Positions 1 to 5,025 of a stretch of 6,514 bases of DNA are shown here, piece by piece; position 1 is the first letter of the stretch, and the number at the start of each line of letters is the position of its first letter. The translations under genes were made by a program, and so were the position numbers. Source of the stretch: Bacteroidales bacterium (GTDB taxonomy: Bacteria; Bacteroidota; Bacteroidia; Bacteroidales; P3); contig DUQY01000255.1 in the NCBI GenBank assembly GCA_012837565.1, positions 1 through 6,514 on the forward strand, given 5' to 3'. The notes under the pieces are model-generated. The model was not told the origin of the DNA. It saw nothing but the letters and a program-made list of their open reading frames with translations, and searched no databases.

Positions 1-3000
1 AACAGCCTCTTTTTTCTCAGATATCATAAGCCTATCAGGACGCCTTGAACTTATTATATCTTTGTCCTTAGTAATAATATCTACTTCGTTCATAACCCTA
101 TACGTTCCATCGAACCAAGACTCTACTCCCTTAAAAGAAAGCATTTTATCTATTATAGCTCCAAAGTATGATATATCCTCTTGCGAAACCTCTCCCTTTG
201 CCATTGCAATTTCAAGCGATTTTTCTGCATCCTGACTACTTACAATATTTGAAAGAATGTTATGAAGAATAATACCTTTAAGCCTTGGACTGATTTCTTT
301 TTCCTTGCCCTCAAGCATTGCCTTAACATAATCTTTTGCTTGCCTTGTTTGGGAATATCTTATCTCTGCTCCCTTAAAGCCTGACTGCATAGGAATTTGA
401 TTAGGCATTATCTTGAAAATATTATTAGTCCTTTGTTTTTCTTCCTTACACTCTTCTTTTCTTTCCTCTTCAGGCTTCTCTTTTTCTAACTTAAAATAAT
501 AATATTCTACCACCTCGTCCACTTGTTTTGTTTCCAAACATTGTTTATTGTTGAGATGGTTATGAAGGAAATGGGATACATTACTTATCTTAGCATAATC
601 CTTTTTAGGCAATTGACCAATTATTGAAATTCCATGCTTAGGACGTGTTAGTGCAACATACAAAATATTAAGGTTATCGACATATTGCTGCATAGTTTCT
701 TCCTTATACTCTTCTGAATACAAAGAATTTTTGAGCTCAAGAGACGATGCAAGTAGGGTTGGTATCTTATCGTTCAACTTATTCTGGTTAAGCCAAAGCT
801 CTTGGCTTCGAGCTAAATCCCAGTTTGCAAAAGGCAGTATAACAATAGGATATTCCAAACCCTTTGCCTTATGAACCGATATTATTCTAATGCCATCAAA
901 GTCTTCGTTTATTGAAATTTTAGAATCCACAAGGTCTTCATCCCAATATTTTAGAAAAGAACTTATATCGGAAGTGTTTCCACTGGTATAGTCTTGTAAT
1001 TTATCGCAAAAGGAAGTTATAAAGGACAGCTCTGTTTCGTCCTTATCTATGTTTAAGTGCTTAATAATATAAACAACTAACTCGAAAAGTGGCTTATTAA
1101 GTAGACTCTCCTTATTATTTAGCCAAGATAATTCTTCTGGAATATCGTTTACAGATCCAATGCTTTGAGTAAATGCTTTCTCATCCCCAATAAGACTTCT
1201 TTTAATATTGAAAAAAGAAACACTATTGCCTTTGTTTGAAATATATCTTAGAGAGTCAATAATTAGGTTAAGACTTTTTGAACTTGCAAAGCTAAAAGCA
1301 AAATCAGAAACAACATTATATTCATTTTCTGTAAGGTAGTTTGCAATCTCTCCAATGTTTATATTATTCCTAGTTAAAATTGCAATATCACTTTTCCTAT
1401 ATCCCTTATCTAAATAATAATCAATCTCCTCTATTATGTTTTCTTTTATTCTTGGATCACATTCTGAGCGGTTTGAACCAACAACAAACCTGCATCTAAC
1501 CTCTCCCTTCCCTATTTGTTTTTCTTCATAATTCTGCTTAGAGTCCGAAAAAACCCCCTTAATTAAATCAATATGCTCAGGGTCTAAGTCCTCAATTGTG
1601 TTAGCAAAGCTATTAATCCCCTCTCCGAAGACATCATTGTTAAAATCAATGATATTGGCATCTGTCCTATAATTGATATTAAGATTTTTTATATAAGGAA
1701 GACGAGAAAGGTTTGAATTCGCTCCATAGTTAATCCCTTTATTTATATCATTCAAAATCCTCCAGTCCCCATTTCTCCACCTATAAATCGATTGCTTAAC
1801 ATCGCCCACCACAACACTCCTATTGCCGCTATCTATACTTTCCAAAACAAGAGGACGCAAGGTTTCCCAGTTCAAACACGAGGTATCTTGAAACTCATCT
1901 ATCATTATATATTTAAGCTGCGTACCTATTTTTTCGTAAATAAAGGAAATATCACCATTATCATCCAAACGAATTATTTCGGAGAGTAATTTAGAGGTAT
2001 TAGAGAGCAAAAACTTATAATCCTCTTTTAGAATATCGTCCCTATGATTAGCAATATCTTTTAGAAGGGCAATATTATCAATATTCGGTAAGACAGCATT
2101 CCAAGTATTTATTATTCTAATATTTGATATATAAGTTTCATAAGCTTTATTTATTAAAGGGATTAAAGTATTTGTTGTTAGGGCATCGGTTGAAGGGGTT
2201 TGATTTTTCTTAGTAAACCAAACATTGGGGTCAGTCAAAGCCTTAATAAAGGATTGCTTTTCAAGTAAATCATTCCTTGTGGAAATAGCCAATAACATCC
2301 CTGCAACTCCTCTGCTCTTACTAGAAAAATCATCAATACTTAGCCCATTACTTGTCATTATGCTTTGAAACTGATCCGAAAAAACCTTTAAATCCTTTAC
2401 CAAACCCTCAATTTTTGCATAACCCTCCTTCTTAAACTCCTTAAATATGGATATATTAAGTTCCTTAAGCTCATTTTCGAACTTCAAAAAGGTTTCTTTG
2501 GCTAAATTACCACTAAATTGCAATAGCTTACGTTCAATTTTGGTGTTCTTACCCTCTTCAATATTCTTATATATGGTATCCATATACCATTGATATAATA
2601 AATCGTCATTACCTGTTGACTCAATAAGTCTTTCAATTGCTTCTTTCCTAATTTCTAAGTCCTCAATAATTAAATTATAGTTTGAGCCAATGCCAAGCTC
2701 CTTAGCCAAGTTCCTCATCACCTTCTGCAAAAAAGAATCAATGGTAAGTATATTGAAATAGGAGTAATCGTGTAGTATATACTCTAAGGCTATTTTGGCT
2801 TGGGATATTATAAATGGTCTTTCCAAATCAGGATTTCTCTCACATAGGGCGTCAAAAAATGCAGTCTTCTCCCCTATCCTAATACTATAAAGCTCGGAAA
2901 GAATCCTCTGTTTCATCTCTGCTGTTGCCTTATTGGTAAAAGTCATTGCAAGGATTTGCTTATATGCCCTAGTGTTCCTAAGAAGCAATGACACATACTC

Positions 3001-3072
3001 CAAAACCAAATTAAAGGTCTTACCACTTCCAGCCGATGCCTTATAGACAACGAAATTATTATAAATACTCAT
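1..3072 (-). CDS. UvrD/RecB/AddA-type helicase with C-terminal PD-(D/E)XK nuclease domain, 3' end cut by window edge
   Basis: This frame is open for 1024 codons from ATG 3072 to the left edge, and I found no in-frame stop. An in-frame TAG at 3082-3084 makes this ATG the only reasonable start. Seen superfamily 1A helicase motifs: Walker A ASAGSGKT (residues 12-19, Lys18); TFTNKATAEMK shortly after; Walker B IDEFQDTS (Asp392-Glu393); VVGDVKQSIYRWR; NINYRTD; ISVHKAKGLEYP (around His734); and LYVALTRPKHG (Arg810). A Lys/Glu-rich linker (about 860-884) leads to a RecB-like nuclease: GIILH with His937 and RPDRLM with Asp1013. The D-x-K catalytic pair expected next lies beyond the edge. Family members unwind DNA from double-strand ends and trim it for RecA-dependent repair, usually with an AddB-like partner. 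The encoded part looks intact; probably under 100 residues are missing. AddA versus RecB naming is unresolved. Cytoplasmic, with no signal peptide or membrane segment. Confidence 0.93.
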   Translation of the reverse strand, partial: MSIYNNFVVYKASAGSGKTFNLVLEYVSLLLRNTRAYKQILAMTFTNKATAEMKQRILSELYSIRIGEKTAFFDALCERNPDLERPFIISQAKIALEYILHDYSYFNILTIDSFLQKVMRNLAKELGIGSNYNLIIEDLEIRKEAIERLIESTGNDDLLYQWYMDTIYKNIEEGKNTKIERKLLQFSGNLAKETFLKFENELKELNISIFKEFKKEGYAKIEGLVKDLKVFSDQFQSIMTSNGLSIDDFSSKSRGVAGMLLAISTRNDLLEKQSFIKALTDPNVWFTKKNQTPSTDALTTNTLIPLINKAYETYISNIRIINTWNAVLPNIDNIALLKDIANHRDDILKEDYKFLLSNTSKLLSEIIRLDDNGDISFIYEKIGTQLKYIMIDEFQDTSCLNWETLRPLVLESIDSGNRSVVVGDVKQSIYRWRNGDWRILNDINKGINYGANSNLSRLPYIKNLNINYRTDANIIDFNNDVFGEGINSFANTIEDLDPEHIDLIKGVFSDSKQNYEEKQIGKGEVRCRFVVGSNRSECDPRIKENIIEEIDYYLDKGYRKSDIAILTRNNINIGEIANYLTENEYNVVSDFAFSFASSKSLNLIIDSLRYISNKGNSVSFFNIKRSLIGDEKAFTQSIGSVNDIPEELSWLNNKESLLNKPLFELVVYIIKHLNIDKDETELSFITSFCDKLQDYTSGNTSDISSFLKYWDEDLVDSKISINEDFDGIRIISVHKAKGLEYPIVILPFANWDLARSQELWLNQNKLNDKIPTLLASSLELKNSLYSEEYKEETMQQYVDNLNILYVALTRPKHGISIIGQLPKKDYAKISNVSHFLHNHLNNKQCLETKQVDEVVEYYYFKLEKEKPEEERKEECKEEKQRTNNIFKIMPNQIPMQSGFKGAEIRYSQTRQAKDYVKAMLEGKEKEISPRLKGIILHNILSNIVSSQDAEKSLEIAMAKGEVSQEDISYFGAIIDKMLSFKGVESWFDGTYRVMNEVDIITKDKDIISSRRPDRLMISEKKEAV

Positions 3073-3095
3073 AGGTTTTTTCTAATTATAGACTA

Positions 3096-3129
3096 CAAAG
3101 ATATTTTATTTATCTCTTGGTCTCTCAAA
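3096..3129 (-). promoter_or_regulatory. Putative Bacteroidetes-type promoter for the helicase-nuclease gene
   Basis: Reading the minus strand, TATCTTTG at 3103-3096 matches the phylum's -7 element TAnnTTTG, and TTTG at 3129-3126 lies 22 bp upstream as a candidate -33 element. The -7 box directly follows the HU-like stop codon and the -33 box lies inside that gene's last codons. Initiation a few bases downstream would give a leader of roughly 20 nt before ATG 3072. The spacer is at the long end of what is usual. No hairpin terminator separates the two genes, so read-through from the HU-like gene remains possible. The motif is short and could occur by chance. Confidence 0.5.
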
Positions 3130-3498
3130 TTTAACAAATTCTAAGTTCTTTTGAAGTTTTTGATTTGCCTTATAGCAAACTTTATTAGCCTTAACCCTAC
3201 CAGGGATAACATTAGAAGCCTTCTCATATCCCTTATCACTAGTTACAGAAAGGCTAAAAATCCCTATCCCTTCAAGATTTACTTTATAACCTTGGTGGAG
3301 TTTTTCTTCAATAATTTGAGATAATCCTACAAGTGCCCCTGCCAAGTCAGCCTGTTTAATAGTTGTTCTTTCAGCAAGAATATTCGCAATATCGTCTCTG
3401 TTTAAAACTCCTTTATAAACAGGAACAGGAAAATATAATTCTTTCCAAACTCCATTTTTTCGGTATTTCTTCTTACCTACTCTGTAATAATGTGCCAT
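3106..3498 (-). CDS. HU-like DNA-binding protein (Bacteroidetes HU-related family)
   Basis: This 130-residue protein belongs to the divergent HU/IHF-related family common in Bacteroidota. These are small basic nucleoid proteins that bend or coat DNA, probably as dimers. Seen: a basic N-terminus (YYRVGKKKYRKNG, residues 5-17) and a YFPVPVYKG strand; a helical segment with IANILAERTTIKQADLAGAL, similar to the HU dimerisation helices; the turn GYKVNLEGIGIFSLSV, equivalent to the GFGTF core of HU; and a C-terminal segment rich in Lys and Arg (GRVKANKVCYKANQKLQKN). The length suits the single-domain members of this family, not the roughly 90-residue classical HU. The start ATG at 3498 follows an AT-rich leader without Shine-Dalgarno, and a TAnnTTTG box lies 60 bp upstream. 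It stands 33 bp before the helicase-nuclease gene, so co-transcription is possible. DNA target preference cannot be read from the sequence. Confidence 0.88.
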   Translation of the reverse strand: MAHYYRVGKKKYRKNGVWKELYFPVPVYKGVLNRDDIANILAERTTIKQADLAGALVGLSQIIEEKLHQGYKVNLEGIGIFSLSVTSDKGYEKASNVIPGRVKANKVCYKANQKLQKNLEFVKFERPRDK

Positions 3499-3558
3499 AA
3501 TTGTTGATTGTTTTTTAGTTAATTAATAATTGTCAGAAATCACTTAAGATTCCAAGAA

Positions 3559-3566
3559 CAAAGATA
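3559..3566 (-). promoter_or_regulatory. Putative -7 promoter element of the HU-like gene
   Basis: TATCTTTG on the minus strand matches TAnnTTTG exactly and lies 60 bp upstream of ATG 3498, giving an AT-rich leader of roughly 55 nt. The -33 region has only a T-rich run (3587-3581) and no clear TTTG, so support rests on the -7 match and its position. The same octamer precedes the helicase gene. Confidence 0.55.
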
Positions 3567-3608
3567 CTAAAATTATTCTTAAAAAGACCTAATTAATCCT
3601 ATTATTTC

Positions 3609-3618
3609 ATGATATCAT
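3609..3618. repeat. 10-bp perfect palindrome upstream of the HU-like promoter
   Basis: ATGATATCAT is perfectly self-complementary and sits about 43 bp upstream of the putative -7 box of the HU-like gene, a place where an activator could bind. Symmetry does not extend past ten bases. Chance palindromes of this length are expected in AT-rich DNA, so its function is uncertain. Confidence 0.25.
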
Positions 3619-3664
3619 TTTAACAAAGCAAAGCATTAAATTTTTCTTTCTTTATTTAATCTTA

Positions 3665-3749
3665 CTAAGATGTACATCTTAGCTTACTCAGATGCACATC
3701 TTAGCACGCTGAGATGTGCATCTTAGCAGACCGAGATGTACATCTTAGC
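3665..3749. repeat. Array of four 16-18 bp palindromes at exact 22-bp period
   Basis: Four dyad units lie at 3666-3681, 3688-3703, 3710-3725 and 3732-3747, each starting exactly 22 bp after the last. The first, CTAAGATGTACATCTTAG (3665-3682), is a perfect 18-bp palindrome. In all four the right half CATCTTAGC is invariant, while the left half keeps AGATG but varies outside it. The central dinucleotides are TA, CA, TG and TA in order, so the whole array mirrors itself about 3706/3707. The six-base gaps share only their leading GC. Read on the minus strand the unit is GCTAAGATGYRCATCT plus six variable bases. It lies after the glycosyltransferase gene and about 100 bp upstream of the HU-like promoter box. 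It may be a dispersed intergenic repeat, a multi-site operator, or a hairpin-forming mRNA 3' end. The repeats themselves are certain; the role is unknown. Confidence 0.95.
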
Positions 3750-3830
3750 AATTTAAAACTAAGAAACAGTAATTTAATACCTCGTTTTAGAAATTTCTTT
3801 CCACGATTTAGTAATTTGGTTTAATGGTAG
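3747..3830. repeat. Degenerate 21-bp tandem repeat (AGNAATTT units) continuing the palindrome array
   Basis: AGCAATTT, AGTAATTT, AGAAATTT and AGTAATTT start at 3747, 3768, 3789 and 3810, exactly 21 bp apart. Three of the four are preceded by TT, giving TTAGNAATTT. Units two and three agree at 14 of 21 positions and share a CCnCGnTTT tail, while the outer units have drifted. The first unit shares its TTAGC with the tail of the last palindrome, so the two arrays are continuous and in phase. The match is weaker than in the palindromic array, but the exact spacing of four motifs is unlikely to be accidental. No function can be assigned. Confidence 0.65.
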
Positions 3831-3871
3831 GAAAAAGGGAATGCTTGGAAGCAGAAAAAATGAGTTAGATA

Positions 3872-4870
3872 TTACAACCTATTAACCAGCTCGTTGACAT
3901 CAATTGTTAGAGAGCATTTGAAATGTTTTAATGGGCATTTCTTAAAACCATGAAGTCCGCAAGGGCGACAGCTTAGTTTTTCTTTGGTTTCAACTATTAG
4001 GGAATTTTCACTAAGTGGGGTGAATCCAAAGGCAGAAACGGTTGAACAGAATATTGCAGTGATGGGTGCATTTATAGAAGAGCAAAAATGCATTGGTGCA
4101 GAATCGTTCATAAAGTTCATTTTGGCATCTTTCATAAGCGAGGTTGACTCCAAAAAACTTAGTTTACCAGCAAGATTTTGGCATTTTGGGTGGTTAGAAA
4201 CTGTTTTTATTTCTTCGCAAACAAGAATATCGGAAGGTGAGCCAAGCAAGTAGATGGATGCTTCTTTTGGTATTTGTTTTATAAACTCAATCCAACCCTC
4301 TTTATGAAACTGCTTGGTGAACCAAAGTGAGCTTGGGCTTATGGTATAGTAGAGTCCATCTTTATATTGTTTTACATTATTAGTTGCCTCCTTTGTAGGA
4401 TAGAGCTTAGGAGGTGAAACGTCTAATTCGTCGTCCTCACAAAAAGGCTCTATTAGGTTATAGTTCCTCTCTACTTCGTGTGTAAAAATACGTTTGTCTA
4501 TTAGGTGTTCAACTCTTTGGTCGAAGAATAATGAGAGAGGGTTTTTCTTAAATCCTATCTTATTATCAGATATGGATAAAGCTGTGATTAGTCCTGAGGA
4601 AAAGAAGCGATTAATATTTATAACATACTCGTAGTCAATTTTTCTTATATCTCTAATAAGATTAATGAGGTTGGCGTATTTGTTTTTCTTCTTATCCCAA
4701 ATCCAAATCTTGCCTACAAAAGGATGAGCGGTGAAAAGAGATTCGTTACCCTTTTTTACAAGGATATCAATCTTTTCCAAGGGGTAGTTATAGTGTAATT
4801 CCTCTAAGAGAGAAGTTGCTAAGACCACATCACCTATTGAAGCTGTTTGTATTACTAAAAACTTTTTCAT
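3872..4870 (-). CDS. Glycosyltransferase family 9 protein (ADP-heptose:LPS heptosyltransferase-like)
   Basis: This 332-residue GT-B fold glycosyltransferase resembles the heptosyltransferases that add sugars from ADP-activated donors to the lipid A-core at the cytoplasmic face of the inner membrane. Seen: N-terminal IQTASIGDVVLATSLLEEL with the GDVVL signature (from Gly13); the segment ISPSSLWFTKQFHKEGW, with Lys186 in the position of the family's TKxW motif; and NDSAPMHFCSSINAPITAIF (from Asn255), matching the donor-binding DxxxMH signature through Asp256 and His261. The C-terminus has four cysteines (301, 304, 312, 319) as CRPC, then KCP and HFKC. Length is typical for the family. The only in-frame upstream region before a TAA (4901-4903) has no other ATG, so the start is fixed. 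It is probably monocistronic, with a gcvP terminator before it and 373 non-coding bases after it. Donor and acceptor sugars cannot be specified, so heptose is only the family default. Confidence 0.9.
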   Translation of the reverse strand: MKKFLVIQTASIGDVVLATSLLEELHYNYPLEKIDILVKKGNESLFTAHPFVGKIWIWDKKKNKYANLINLIRDIRKIDYEYVININRFFSSGLITALSISDNKIGFKKNPLSLFFDQRVEHLIDKRIFTHEVERNYNLIEPFCEDDELDVSPPKLYPTKEATNNVKQYKDGLYYTISPSSLWFTKQFHKEGWIEFIKQIPKEASIYLLGSPSDILVCEEIKTVSNHPKCQNLAGKLSFLESTSLMKDAKMNFMNDSAPMHFCSSINAPITAIFCSTVSAFGFTPLSENSLIVETKEKLSCRPCGLHGFKKCPLKHFKCSLTIDVNELVNRL

Positions 4871-4874
4871 CGTA

Positions 4875-4882
4875 CAAAGGTA
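4875..4882 (-). promoter_or_regulatory. Putative -7 promoter element of the glycosyltransferase gene, possibly leaderless
   Basis: TACCTTTG on the minus strand matches TAnnTTTG and ends only four bases before ATG 4870. With the usual few-base distance from this box to the transcription start, the mRNA would begin at or next to the start codon. No clear TTG -33 element is seen 19-23 bp upstream. The upstream gcvP terminator makes a separate promoter for this gene likely. Confidence 0.5.
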
Positions 4883-4962
4883 TAAAATTTTCTTGAAAGC
4901 TTAACTATGATAGGTAAGTTGGTCTTTGAAAAACGGGGTTAAGTAATTCCAAATTAGGACAT

Positions 4963-4995
4963 AAAAAAAGGGACTGTAAATTAATACAATCCCTT
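4963..4995 (-). terminator. Rho-independent terminator of gcvP
   Basis: On the minus strand AAGGGATTGTA (4995-4985) pairs with TACAGTCCCTT (4978-4968) across a six-base AT loop. The eleven pairs include one U-G wobble. The 3' arm merges with a run of seven Ts (4969-4963). The hairpin begins about 30 bp after the gcvP stop codon. The T-run and the wobble pairing fit only the minus-strand direction. Confidence 0.9.
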
Positions 4996-5025
4996 CTTAG
5001 GTTTATGTTTTTATCTCGATAGGGT

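Larger units (their letters stand above)
3499..3871. other. Gene-free interval between the glycosyltransferase and HU-like genes
   Basis: No open frame with gene-like composition and no tRNA or rRNA signature is visible in these 373 bp. From right to left the interval holds an AT-rich stretch just after the glycosyltransferase stop with no convincing U-tract hairpin, a 21-bp-period degenerate repeat, a four-copy 22-bp palindromic array, a 10-bp perfect palindrome, and the putative HU-like promoter and leader. Each is listed separately. It is long for a same-strand intergenic gap in a compact bacterial genome, which fits a repeat insertion or a regulatory array. Confidence 0.8.

Noticed and set aside
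1792..1989. Small plus-strand open frame
   Set aside because: It is fully antisense to the helicase core, including its Walker B region, and shows no recognisable family.
3665..3749. CRISPR array
   Set aside because: The gaps between repeats are only six bases, the repeats are palindromic throughout, and no cas gene is in the window.
3640..3860. Complete MITE or insertion sequence
   Set aside because: I see no terminal inverted repeats enclosing the whole repeat block, no target-site duplication and no transposase. A degenerate MITE remains possible but is not supported.
3832..3871. Intrinsic terminator directly after the glycosyltransferase gene
   Set aside because: There is a T-run on the minus strand, but no stable hairpin precedes it. 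Termination might instead involve the palindromes further on, which lack clean U-tracts.
3984..4253. 89-residue plus-strand open frame
   Set aside because: It lies entirely inside the glycosyltransferase on the opposite strand, overlapping its conserved donor-binding motif, and resembles no known protein.
4963..4995. Bidirectional terminator
   Set aside because: Read on the plus strand, the hairpin has a C-A mismatch and no T-run after it, and no plus-strand gene lies upstream.
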